A stretch of 64,000 nucleotides of DNA from Rhodospirillum sp. (lineage in GTDB: Bacteria > Pseudomonadota > Alphaproteobacteria > Dongiales > Dongiaceae). Of the stretch, positions 20,852 to 30,075 are shown piece by piece (the stretch's first letter is position 1; every line of letters begins with the position of its first letter). The notes beneath the pieces were generated by a model. The model worked only from the letters and a program-made list of their open reading frames with translations. It ran no database searches and was not told the origin of the DNA. Where the stretch lies: assembly GCA_013822765.1 (NCBI GenBank), contig PNKY01000002.1, positions 496,001 through 560,000 of the forward strand. Reading direction: 5' to 3'. The position numbers and the translations under genes are program-made.

Positions 20852-22327
20852 ATGCTAGTCGAAGTGATCGCCAAGCCGGTGGAGTCCGCCGACGTCACCG
20901 TCGTGTTCGCAGGCGAGGGGAAGAAGCTGCTCGGCTTCGGCGCACCGCTCGGCAAGGCGCTGCAGAAGGCGATGGCCGCACCGTCGTTTTCCGCCAAGCG
21001 CGGCGAGATCCTCGATGTGCTGGGCGCCGCCGTCGCGCGGCGTATCCTTGTTGTCGGCGTGGGCAATCCGAAGGAGCTGTCGGCGATCCGCGCGCGCAAG
21101 CTCGGCGGCAAGATCGCCGCGCACCTGCTGCAGGCGCGCGAGCCCAAGGCGCAAATCCTCGGCGGCGGTGTGGGCAAGCTCGAGGACGCCGTATTCCTCG
21201 GCAACATCGGGCTCGGTGCGCGCCTGCGGTCCTATCGCTTCGGCAAGTATGTGACGCAGACCAAGCCGGGGAATGAGCCGGTTGAGATCACTGGCCTGTC
21301 GCTGGTGTCGGCGGAGCGTTCGGCGGTGCAGAAGCTCGTGGCTGACGCCGAAGCGCTCGCCGCCGGAATCTGCTTCGCGCGCGACCAGGTGAACGAGCCG
21401 CCCTCCACTCTGTGGCCTGACGTGTTGGCCAAGCGCCTGGGAGAATTCGAGAAGCACGGCATCGCGGTCGAGGTCTATGACGAGCGCGCGCTGCGCAAGA
21501 TGGGCGCGGGCGGCATCCTTGCGGTGGCGCAGGGCTCGCAGCATCCGCCGCGCCTGGTGGTGCTGCGCTGGAACGGAAAGGGCGGCAAGCAAAAGGGCGG
21601 CCCGGTCGCGCTGGTCGGCAAGGGCGTATGCTTCGACAGCGGCGGCCTGTCCTTGAAGCGTACGTCGCAGATGCTGACCATGAAGGGCGACATGGGCGGC
21701 GCCGCCGCGGTTGCGGGCGCGATCCTCGCCGCCGCGCTGCGCAAGGCCAAGGTCGACGTGGTCGGCGTGATGGCGCTGGTCGAGAACATGCCGTCGGGTT
21801 CGTCCTACCGGCCCGGCGACATCGTGAAGACTCTGGCCGGCAAGACCATGGAGATCATCGACACCGACGCCGAAGGCCGCGTGACGCTGGTGGATTCGCT
21901 CTACTACGCCGCCTCCAAGCTCAACCCCTCCTGCATACTCGATGCCGCGACCCTGACCTACGCGGTCACGGCGGCGGTGGGTCCGGTCTATGCCGGCCTG
22001 TTCGCGACCGACGAAGCCCTGGCGCGCGAGGCGCTGGCCGCCGGCGAAGCCGCGGGCGAGGAGCTGTGGCGGCTGCCGGTCAACGCCGAGTATGTGAAGA
22101 ACCTCAAGTCCAAGATCGCCGACTACCGCCAATGCGCGCCCGACGACGTCAGCGCCGACGCGTCACATGCCGCCGCCTTGATGGGCGAGTTCGTGAACGG
22201 CAAGCCGTGGGCGCATCTCGACATCGCGAACAAGGAATTCGCGAGCCGCGACACCGCGATCTGCCCCGAGGGCGCCACCGGCTACGGCGTCGCGCTGTTC
22301 GACGCCTTCCTGCGGCAGCGGGAATAG
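20852..22327 (+). CDS. pepA: Leucyl aminopeptidase
   Basis: VGKGVCFDSGGLSLK, NTDAEGR-like IDTDAEGRVTLVD motif. Confidence 0.95.
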   Translation: MLVEVIAKPVESADVTVVFAGEGKKLLGFGAPLGKALQKAMAAPSFSAKRGEILDVLGAAVARRILVVGVGNPKELSAIRARKLGGKIAAHLLQAREPKAQILGGGVGKLEDAVFLGNIGLGARLRSYRFGKYVTQTKPGNEPVEITGLSLVSAERSAVQKLVADAEALAAGICFARDQVNEPPSTLWPDVLAKRLGEFEKHGIAVEVYDERALRKMGAGGILAVAQGSQHPPRLVVLRWNGKGGKQKGGPVALVGKGVCFDSGGLSLKRTSQMLTMKGDMGGAAAVAGAILAAALRKAKVDVVGVMALVENMPSGSSYRPGDIVKTLAGKTMEIIDTDAEGRVTLVDSLYYAASKLNPSCILDAATLTYAVTAAVGPVYAGLFATDEALAREALAAGEAAGEELWRLPVNAEYVKNLKSKIADYRQCAPDDVSADASHAAALMGEFVNGKPWAHLDIANKEFASRDTAICPEGATGYGVALFDAFLRQRE

Positions 22328-22455
22328 ATGTTCGCTCGGAAGGGCCACGCATAAGCCATCCGTAAGCGGCCTCTTGCTACCATCTCTCAACATGCGGTTC
22401 CTCGGGCCATTCGGTCCTTGGACGATCCCCGACAGGGGCGAGATGGAGGCTGCCA

Positions 22456-23562
22456 ATGGCCCATCCATGGGAACTAATCTGTCATCATGCCTACGGCGGC
22501 TTTGCGGGCATCGTGGTCGATCGCTCGCCGTCATCGGCAAGCGACGCGCGGGTCGTCAACATACCCGACGAAGACTTCCTGCCCGATGGTGCGCGCCCGG
22601 AAACTGGCTCGATCCGCTTCGCCCAGGGCACAGGCAGTGTCCGGATACCAGCCACAACTATGCCCTGGCGCCTGCTTGAAGGCCTGCGGGTCGAGGCCTT
22701 GGTCCGGCGCACGTCCGCGCACAAGAATTTCATTCTGGACAGCAACGCGTTCCGTTTCTTCGTGGAAAACGATAACGGCAACGAGGGGCATCTGATCGCC
22801 AGATTCGTCGATACGGCTGGCACCAGTATCCAGGTCGATTCCATCAACGACGCTGTGGCAGGCCCCTTCGGTGTCGACGTGAACAGATGGGTGGCCCTCG
22901 GCTTCGTCTATGATGGCTTCGGCAAGATCGAACTCTTCGCAGACGGCGTTGTTGTTGCTCGCAAGATCGGTCTGATCGACATCCTCAAGTCCGTTGACGG
23001 CGACGGCGTCCGCATCGGCGAATCCAGGGACGGCATTCATTCGTTCCAGGGCCAGATCGATGGCTTGAAGATCTGGCGGCGCAATCCGCGGCGCTTCTAC
23101 GACGATTTCCACGCTCGTCCCATGAACCCGGAAACGGCAGCGTGCTGGCGGAAGTTCGACGAAGGACTGCAGGCCGCCCAGCGGCGGCATCCGGAATGCG
23201 CGGAGCGCCTCAACAAGGATCTGCGGCAGGGCTTGCGAAATGCCCTCTGGAGCATCGTGAGCGACGGGCCAGACGCCATTGATCGCCTCGGCGAGACCGT
23301 CAAGGAATATCAACGCCTGTGGCGCGCGGGCAAGGTGGGCAGTCCGGAGATGATCGCATGCATTGCCGGCTTCATCGAGTGGCTGCAGAGCGCGGGCCTC
23401 GACGGGGCTCTCAAATCGGGGGCGAACGAACTCAGCAGCTCCGAGTGCTTCCAGACCATCGCTGCGGAAGTCCCCATGCCCGACTGCGACCGGCAATTCA
23501 AGCATCTGTTCGAGCAGGTCGCCGCAAGGTTGTCCGGCCAGAATCAGAAATCAAAGGCTTAA
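22456..23562 (+). CDS. LamG/concanavalin-like domain protein
   Basis: VRRTSAHKNFILDSNAFRFFVENDN...WVALGFVYDGFGKIELFADGVVVARK...RIGESRDGIHSFQGQIDGLKIWRR, LamG/Laminin_G_3-like pattern. Confidence 0.6.
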   Translation: MAHPWELICHHAYGGFAGIVVDRSPSSASDARVVNIPDEDFLPDGARPETGSIRFAQGTGSVRIPATTMPWRLLEGLRVEALVRRTSAHKNFILDSNAFRFFVENDNGNEGHLIARFVDTAGTSIQVDSINDAVAGPFGVDVNRWVALGFVYDGFGKIELFADGVVVARKIGLIDILKSVDGDGVRIGESRDGIHSFQGQIDGLKIWRRNPRRFYDDFHARPMNPETAACWRKFDEGLQAAQRRHPECAERLNKDLRQGLRNALWSIVSDGPDAIDRLGETVKEYQRLWRAGKVGSPEMIACIAGFIEWLQSAGLDGALKSGANELSSSECFQTIAAEVPMPDCDRQFKHLFEQVAARLSGQNQKSKA

Positions 23563-23577
23563 TCGCGGGAGCTTCCC

Positions 23578-25704
23578 ATGGCACGCATCGCATTGACCGG
23601 AGCCGTATCGAATAACGACCTTGCTCAGTATACGACCGCGGCCGTAATTGCGCCCGCGAAAGCGCTAATCCTTGCGTGGGTGGCAAACACCGGACCGTCT
23701 TCAGAACCCACGGTGTCCGGGGGCAACGTCACCTTTAAGAGCGTCGCCACGATTGCGGTTCCCGGGGGAACCAATCGCCGCCTATCGTGCCTGCGCGCCA
23801 TGAGCGATACGGGCTTTACCGGTCCGCTGAGCATCACCTTCGGTGCAACTCAGATGGCGTGCGCTTGGGCGGTCCATGCCTACACGGACGTCGATACCAC
23901 CGGAATCAACGGCGAGGGGGCGATCGCGGCGCCGACGACCAAGACGAATGCTGCTGACACGATGCATTCGGTTGCGCTATCCGGCCCACCTGCACCGCAG
24001 AGCGTTGTGGCCGGCGCACTCATGACACGGTATAGCCGGAATATCACGCCCGGTGCCGGCCTGGATGAGATCAACGTGCTGTCAATGGCCGGCGACTACG
24101 GAACGCTCGATACGGTAGACAGAGGCGACGGTCAGCCATCCGCCTCCTGGTCTTGGACATCGAATTCGGAATCCGCCTCGATCTTGTTCGAGATAAAAGC
24201 GCGACCTGTCGTTCAGCCTCCCGAACCGGTGCCGTCCACCACGACGGACCGCGATCTGGCAACGCGGTTCGAGCCGATCATGGTGATGGATCCGGCGGAA
24301 CTTTTCGTTCCCTCGGACGCAAAACGCTATGTGGAGCATTGCGCGCTGTGGAGGGCGCAAGCTCCGTACGACGACAAGAATTCCTGGGGCGGCACCGTGG
24401 GCGATCCATTCGGTCGAAATCCGGAGATTGCCAAAGGAATGATCGCAGCCATCCTGGGTGAACCCGGGGACAAGACCGTCGATCTGCCTGCCGGTGCTCC
24501 CAGCGGTGGTCCGCGCGAGCGGTTCCTCGAGCTGGCCGGATGGATAAACCGCACCAACGTCGCCGAGCCAGCAGTAACTGCGGCGAGCGGCAACTTTTAC
24601 GCCGACCGGGCTGCTGTTGGGACGCTGTACGCGCCGTCAGACGGTGGCGATCAGACACTGCCGAACAGTCGATTCTGGTACCACGCGGAAGTGTTCAGGA
24701 CCGACAAGCTTCGCGCATTGTTGCCGCTGGTTCCCGCACCCGACTTGGTCAAGGTGCTGGACAACCTGGATAACCCCATTCTGCTCAACTACTACTTCTT
24801 CTTCCCGATGCATGACGAACCGTTGGCCCCGCCGTGCAACGACATGTACTCCCGTGAATTCGGCGGATTTGGCGGGGAATGGCAATGCCTGTCCATTCTC
24901 CTGCAGGGAGGTGACAACCTCGTTCCGACCTTCATCGGGGTGACTGGCCGGCCGGTTGCCCAACTCCCGCCAAGAACCGTGGCGCGGATCAACGACGACG
25001 ATCCGGCCGGGCGCTTCTTCATGCGGGTCAGCCCGTACGACGAAGCCGAATCGATCGCCGCGCCCGGTCGCACCATGACGGTTCTTTTTGCCTCCAAGGA
25101 CACGCACAGCCTCTACCTCAGGGGAGGGACCATTCAAACAACCTACCCCGTGGATGAAGGGCCTATCAGTTGCGGATACAGCGAGGGGCCACTCAGGCCA
25201 ATGCCCCCGTCCCATAGCGGAGAAGACCACTGGGCGGTCGATGCTGGAAAGTTCGTTGCCAAGGTCGGGTTCGGTGCCTTCTTTCTTGGCCCTTGGGGCG
25301 CGATCATTGGATATGCTGCGGCACTCGTTGAGATGTCTGAGGACTGGGGCTTCGATGTGCACGGCGACTACTCGAAGGATCCTCCGCCGCCCGACAGTAC
25401 CGCCGCGACCCGTATGAATGCTCTCATCATCAGGCCTGCCCTGAACCTGGTGGGTTTTGGACCGAACCAGGTCCCCTGGGCAGTGAAAGTGACATCTGAT
25501 GGCGACCGGAGGTACGACTTCATGGTCGACCGCCAAAAGCAGCTCTGGTGGCCCTCGTATGACGGCGAATCCGGTTTCCGCGGACGCTGGGGCCCACGAG
25601 TGGAAAAGGATCCCTACGAGCGCCGCGCCGGCATGCGCTTCCCGGCCTTCTGGGCCATGTTCTTCCGGGCGCTGGCGGCCGGAAGGGACGCGAAGATCTT
25701 CTGA
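23578..25704 (+). CDS. Large protein with N-terminal beta-rich domain and a Vps62-like C-terminal region
   Basis: 708 aa; RFEPIMVMDPAELFVPSDAKRYVEHCALW ... LLNYYFFFPMHDEPL ... GGEWQCLSILLQGGDNLVPTFIGVTGRP ... LFASKDTHSLYLRGG resembles Vps62/DUF946 blocks (family similarity by eye only). Confidence 0.5.
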   Translation: MARIALTGAVSNNDLAQYTTAAVIAPAKALILAWVANTGPSSEPTVSGGNVTFKSVATIAVPGGTNRRLSCLRAMSDTGFTGPLSITFGATQMACAWAVHAYTDVDTTGINGEGAIAAPTTKTNAADTMHSVALSGPPAPQSVVAGALMTRYSRNITPGAGLDEINVLSMAGDYGTLDTVDRGDGQPSASWSWTSNSESASILFEIKARPVVQPPEPVPSTTTDRDLATRFEPIMVMDPAELFVPSDAKRYVEHCALWRAQAPYDDKNSWGGTVGDPFGRNPEIAKGMIAAILGEPGDKTVDLPAGAPSGGPRERFLELAGWINRTNVAEPAVTAASGNFYADRAAVGTLYAPSDGGDQTLPNSRFWYHAEVFRTDKLRALLPLVPAPDLVKVLDNLDNPILLNYYFFFPMHDEPLAPPCNDMYSREFGGFGGEWQCLSILLQGGDNLVPTFIGVTGRPVAQLPPRTVARINDDDPAGRFFMRVSPYDEAESIAAPGRTMTVLFASKDTHSLYLRGGTIQTTYPVDEGPISCGYSEGPLRPMPPSHSGEDHWAVDAGKFVAKVGFGAFFLGPWGAIIGYAAALVEMSEDWGFDVHGDYSKDPPPPDSTAATRMNALIIRPALNLVGFGPNQVPWAVKVTSDGDRRYDFMVDRQKQLWWPSYDGESGFRGRWGPRVEKDPYERRAGMRFPAFWAMFFRALAAGRDAKIF

Positions 25705-25935
25705 CGTGCGCGTTGCATTAGGTTCGCCATGCTCTCCGCGCGCATGGCGAACCTGGTCATGTTGAGCCCGCCCGGACGAGCTTTTCTCTGCTGATTGGCG
25801 GCGCCGTGGGGATGGCTTGCGTCGCCGTCGGACACGCCGGCCATTGACCGAACTTTCACATTCCGTGTTTATGTTACAGTTTCATGACATGGCGCGTCCG
25901 AATCGGTCGGGCAGCGCTTATTGTTCGAAGTCGCC

Positions 25936-27585
25936 ATGATCTTCCTGATCCAGCTTTTTGGTGCGGCGGCGCTGCTCCTGTGGGGCCTGCGCATGGTGCG
26001 GACGGGCGTGCTGCGCGCGTTCGGCAGCCAGCTGCGCAGCTTCCTCGGCAGCGCAATGGGCAACCGCTTCAGCGCCTTCTTCGGCGGGCTGGGCGCGACC
26101 ATCCTGCTGCAATCCTCGAGCGCCACCGCGCTCATCACTTCGTCCTTCGCCTCGCGCAAGGTGGTGGGGGCGGGGGCGGCGCTCGCCATCATGCTGGGCG
26201 CGGACGTCGGCACCTCGCTGGTGGCGCAGGCCTACGCCTTCAAGGTCACCTGGATCTCGCCGCTGCTGATCCTCGTCGGCTACATCATGTTCAATCACGT
26301 GACCGAGAACCGGACGCGCGACCTGGGCCGGGCGATCATCGGCCTCGGCCTCACGCTGCTCGGCCTCTCGATGATCACGCTGGCGGCCGAGCCGATGCGC
26401 GATGCGCCGGTCGTGCCGGTGATCCTGAAGCTGATGGCGGACGCGCCGATCTCCGCCGTCATCGTCGGCGCGCTGCTGACCATGGGCTCGACCTCCAGCC
26501 TTGCCATCATCCTGCTGATCGTCTCCTTCGCGACCCACGATTTGATCCCGGTCGAGGTCTGCTACGCCCTGGTGCTCGGCGCCAACCTCGGCAGCGCGGT
26601 GATGCCGATCATCGCCACATTGTCGGACCCGCCGGAAGCGCGCCGCGTGCCGGTCGGCAACCTGATCTTCCGCGTTGCCGGCGTCATCATCGCCCTGCCG
26701 CTGTTGCCCTTGATCATGCCGGAGATCGCCAAGCTGCAGCCGGAAGCCTGGCGCCAGGTCCTGAATTTCCACGTCGCCTTCAACCTCGGGCTGGCGATCA
26801 TCTTCATCTGGGCGATCGGGCCAGTCGCGCGCCTGACTCAGCGCCTGCTGCCGGAACAGGAGAAGTCGGACGACCCCGGCAAGGCGCGCTACCTGGCCGA
26901 GGGCGCGGTGGAGAATCCCTCGATCGGCCTCGCCAACGCCAGCCGCGAGGCGCTGCGCATGGGCGACCTCCTGGGCCAGATGCTGGACCTGTCGCTGCAG
27001 GCCTTCCTGCATGGCGACCGCCGGCAGATCGACCTCTGCTCCGACGTCGACAACCAGATCGACCGGCTCAACGAAGCGATCAAGCTGTATCTGACGCGGG
27101 TCAGCCGCGACCTGATGGATTCCGGCGACCACAAGAAGATCATCGACCTCATCACCTTCACCACCAACCTCGAGCACGCCGCCGATATCGTCGACAAGAG
27201 CCTGATCGATCTGGCGGCCAAGAAGACCAAGTACGGCCTCAAATTCTCCACCGAGGGACTGAAGGAAATCGAGGACATCCACCGCCGCCTCAATGCCAAC
27301 GTGCAGCTCGCGATGAACGTGTTCATGACCGGCGACCTCAACCTGGCGCGCAAGCTGTTTGCCGAGAAACATGCCTTTCGCATCCTGGAGAAGACCGCGT
27401 CCGAGAACCACCTGCTGCGCCTGCGCGAGGGGCGGATCGAGAGCATCTCCACCTCCGGCCTGCATCTCGACATCCTGCGCGACCTGAAGCGCATCAACTC
27501 GCATTTGGCGCTGGTCGCCCAGCCGCGGCTGGAAGCGGCGGGCGAGTTGCACCCCTCGCGCCTCAAGGAAGAAGCGACGGCCTAG
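25936..27585 (+). CDS. Na/Pi cotransporter family protein with C-terminal PhoU-like domain
   Basis: MIFLIQLFGAAALLLWGLRMVRTGVLRAFGSQLR...LGATILLQSSSATALITSSF...; QSSSA motif and helical PhoU-like tail. Confidence 0.9.
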   Translation: MIFLIQLFGAAALLLWGLRMVRTGVLRAFGSQLRSFLGSAMGNRFSAFFGGLGATILLQSSSATALITSSFASRKVVGAGAALAIMLGADVGTSLVAQAYAFKVTWISPLLILVGYIMFNHVTENRTRDLGRAIIGLGLTLLGLSMITLAAEPMRDAPVVPVILKLMADAPISAVIVGALLTMGSTSSLAIILLIVSFATHDLIPVEVCYALVLGANLGSAVMPIIATLSDPPEARRVPVGNLIFRVAGVIIALPLLPLIMPEIAKLQPEAWRQVLNFHVAFNLGLAIIFIWAIGPVARLTQRLLPEQEKSDDPGKARYLAEGAVENPSIGLANASREALRMGDLLGQMLDLSLQAFLHGDRRQIDLCSDVDNQIDRLNEAIKLYLTRVSRDLMDSGDHKKIIDLITFTTNLEHAADIVDKSLIDLAAKKTKYGLKFSTEGLKEIEDIHRRLNANVQLAMNVFMTGDLNLARKLFAEKHAFRILEKTASENHLLRLREGRIESISTSGLHLDILRDLKRINSHLALVAQPRLEAAGELHPSRLKEEATA

Positions 27586-27621
27586 CTATCGAATCGCGGC
27601 GGGACGTGCGATTTTGGTGCC

Positions 27622-27933
27622 ATGGGGGGTATCCTGGACAATCTGAGAGCGTTGTGGCGCGGCAAGCTGCCGTTGGAGGTCGCGTTCTGGCACTACGCGA
27701 TCTTCTACGGGCTGATCGTCAACATCATCGCCACGACCGTTGCCATCGCCCTCGTTCTCGCTGATGCGTCGATCCTTCTGGCGGTTGGGGTGCATCTGCT
27801 GCCGGTGCCGTATTCGGCCGTGACCGCGCTCGGCGTGTGGCGCAGCGCTCGCCGCTTCGAGGGACCGGTCAAGTTTGCCAACTTCTGTCGGGTCGGGGTG
27901 CTGGTATGGATCTGTTTCTGGCTGGCGGTCTAG
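27622..27933 (+). CDS. Small integral membrane protein
   Basis: 103 aa with three hydrophobic segments directly after the Na/Pi gene. Confidence 0.55.
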   Translation: MGGILDNLRALWRGKLPLEVAFWHYAIFYGLIVNIIATTVAIALVLADASILLAVGVHLLPVPYSAVTALGVWRSARRFEGPVKFANFCRVGVLVWICFWLAV

Positions 27934-27991
27934 GGTTGAAAGCGCCCGCCGGTCGCGCGTAACGTTCGGGCGCCCGAAGGAGAGGCAAGCC

Positions 27992-28613
27992 GTGCAGATA
28001 GCAGTCCTGACATTCGATGGCTTCAACGAGCTGGATTCGTTCGTCGCCGCTGCGATTCTCAATCGCGTCAGGGCCAAAGGCTGGAAGGCCCACATCACGT
28101 CCCCCTCCGCCGAAGTCACCTCGATGAACGGCATCACGATCCGGCGCCAGCAGCCGCTGGAATTCGCGCGAGGCGGACGCGGTCATCATCGGCAGCGGCG
28201 TGAAGACGCGCGAGATCGTGGCCGATGCCGCATTGCTGTCCCAGATCAAGCTTGATCTCGCACGGCAGCTGATCGGCGCGCAATGCTCGGGCACGCTGAT
28301 CCTGGCCAAGCTCGGCTTGATCGGCGACCTGCCGGCCTGCACCGACCTCACCACCAAGCCCTGGGTGATCGAGGCCGGCGTGCGCGTGCTGGATGCGCCG
28401 TTCGTCGCACACGGCAACGTGGCGACCGCAGGCGGATGTTTGTCGTCGCAATACCTGGCGGGCTGGATGATCGCGCGCGGCGGTTCGATCGAGGACATGC
28501 AGGCCGCGATCCACTATGTCGCGCCGGTCGGCGAAAAGGCGGAGACGGTGGAGCGGGTGACGGCCGTGGTGTCGCCGTTCCTCGCGCCAGCCAAGGCGAC
28601 GCGCGCCGGCTGA
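27992..28613 (+). pseudogene. DJ-1/PfpI family protein interrupted by a frameshift
   Basis: GTG at 27992: MQIAVLTFDGFNELDSFVAAAILNRVRAKGWKAHITSP...; continues in another frame as EADAVIIGSGVKTREIVADAALLSQIKLDLA...; switch near 28167. Confidence 0.7.
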
Positions 28614-29081
28614 CTACCAGCAGGCCTCGAAGATGCCATCCAGCGCCTGGTCGGCGCCGTCGAGCGGCAGCTTGGATTTCCAGGCCTTGGCCGGCACCGC
28701 GATCTGCGCCTGCTTGCCGGCGCGCAACGCTTCGGTCACTTCCTGGACGCGCAACTCCATGTTGGCGTCGGCGGGCGACACCAGCAACTCGCCGTCCTTG
28801 GCGATGCCGGGCAGGTCGTATTTCACGCCGTCGATGACGAAGCGCAGGTCGAAGTTCCTCCCGTCCGGCAGGATCGGGCTGAGGATCAGGTTGTTGAGGC
28901 TGATGATCGCTGTGTTCGGCACCTGGTAGGCCGAGCAGAAGAAACCGAGCGTGGTGCCCGGGCCGATCCCGGCCACTGCGACTTCGTAGCGTTCATCGCG
29001 GCCGCGCTCCCAGATCGGCGCCTGCGCCAGCGCATGATGCGCGGCCAGCACGAACAGACAGGTCAGCGCCAAGCCCTTCAT
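28614..29081 (-). CDS. Secreted hypothetical protein
   Basis: 155 aa, signal peptide MKGLALTCLFVLAAHHALAQA; start overlaps the stop of the LysR gene. Confidence 0.65.
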   Translation of the reverse strand: MKGLALTCLFVLAAHHALAQAPIWERGRDERYEVAVAGIGPGTTLGFFCSAYQVPNTAIISLNNLILSPILPDGRNFDLRFVIDGVKYDLPGIAKDGELLVSPADANMELRVQEVTEALRAGKQAQIAVPAKAWKSKLPLDGADQALDGIFEACW

Positions 29082-29968
29082 CGTCCACCCTTCACGTCGG
29101 CGGTCTCCTTTACCACAGCCAGGAACGCCTTGACGAGCGGCGAGCCCTTGCGCTCCTGCAAGCAGGCGACGAACTCGGTCGAGGTGATCTGCTGGCCCTC
29201 GAACGGCAGGGCCTTCAGCCGCAGATCGTCGCCCAGCTCCGATTGTGCGATGATGCCGACGCCGAGGCCCGCCGCCACCGCTTCCTTGATCGCCTCGCGG
29301 CTGCCGATCTCCAGCACCTCGCCCAGCACGATGTTGGCCTTGGCCATCGCGGCATCGAAGGTCTGGCGCGTGTTGGACATCGGCTCGCGCAGCAGCAGGC
29401 GCTGGCTCGCCAGCTCAGACAGCTTGACGCCGCGCCGGCGCGCCCACGGATGCGCGCGGTCGACGAACGCGATGAAATGGTCCTGGCGGAAGGGCAGGGC
29501 GAAGATCCGGCTGTCGGTCTTCACATTGGCGGCGATCGCGACGTCGCAGCGCTGGTCCAGCAGGTCGTCCAGCAGCGACTTGGTGTTGCCCATGGTCATG
29601 GAAAGGCGCAGGTCGGGATAGCGCCGGTGGAACGCCGACAGGAATGGCACGGAATGATACGGTGCGTCGGCGCCGATCCGGAGATGCCCGCGCTTCAAGG
29701 CATGGGCGGCAGAGAGCACCTGCACCGCCTCCAGCTCGAGCGAGAACATGCGGAAGGTGATGTCGAGCAGGTTGCGGCCGATGTCGGTGACCTCGATGCG
29801 CCGCCGGCGCCGGTCGAACAAGCGGACGCCGAAGCGCTCCTCCAGCGTCCGGACCTGGCCAGACAAGGTGGGCTGGGTCACGTTGAGCAGCTGGGCCGCC
29901 TTGGTGAAGCTGCCCTCGGTGGCGACCGCGTGAAAGGCCCGCAGCTGGCTGTGACTTATAGACGTCAT
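29078..29968 (-). CDS. LysR-family transcriptional regulator, divergent from the phosphonate operon
   Basis: SQLRAFHAVATEGSFTKAAQLLNVTQPTLSGQVRTLEERFGVRLFDRR HTH. Confidence 0.9.
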   Translation of the reverse strand: MTSISHSQLRAFHAVATEGSFTKAAQLLNVTQPTLSGQVRTLEERFGVRLFDRRRRRIEVTDIGRNLLDITFRMFSLELEAVQVLSAAHALKRGHLRIGADAPYHSVPFLSAFHRRYPDLRLSMTMGNTKSLLDDLLDQRCDVAIAANVKTDSRIFALPFRQDHFIAFVDRAHPWARRRGVKLSELASQRLLLREPMSNTRQTFDAAMAKANIVLGEVLEIGSREAIKEAVAAGLGVGIIAQSELGDDLRLKALPFEGQQITSTEFVACLQERKGSPLVKAFLAVVKETADVKGGR

Positions 29969-29994
29969 CTATGCATCGTATAATTAAGTGCGAT

Positions 29995-30030
29995 TTGCCT
30001 TATAGTAGGACGCGGCGCATCTTAAGGCAA
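29995..30030. promoter_or_regulatory. Inverted repeat in the lysR-phnW intergenic region
   Basis: Perfect TTGCCTTA-N20-TAAGGCAA, 45 bp upstream of phnW. Confidence 0.4.
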
Positions 30031-30075
30031 CGCGCTGGGGCGGAGTCGGCCCCGGCCATCCATTGAGGGTGCTAA

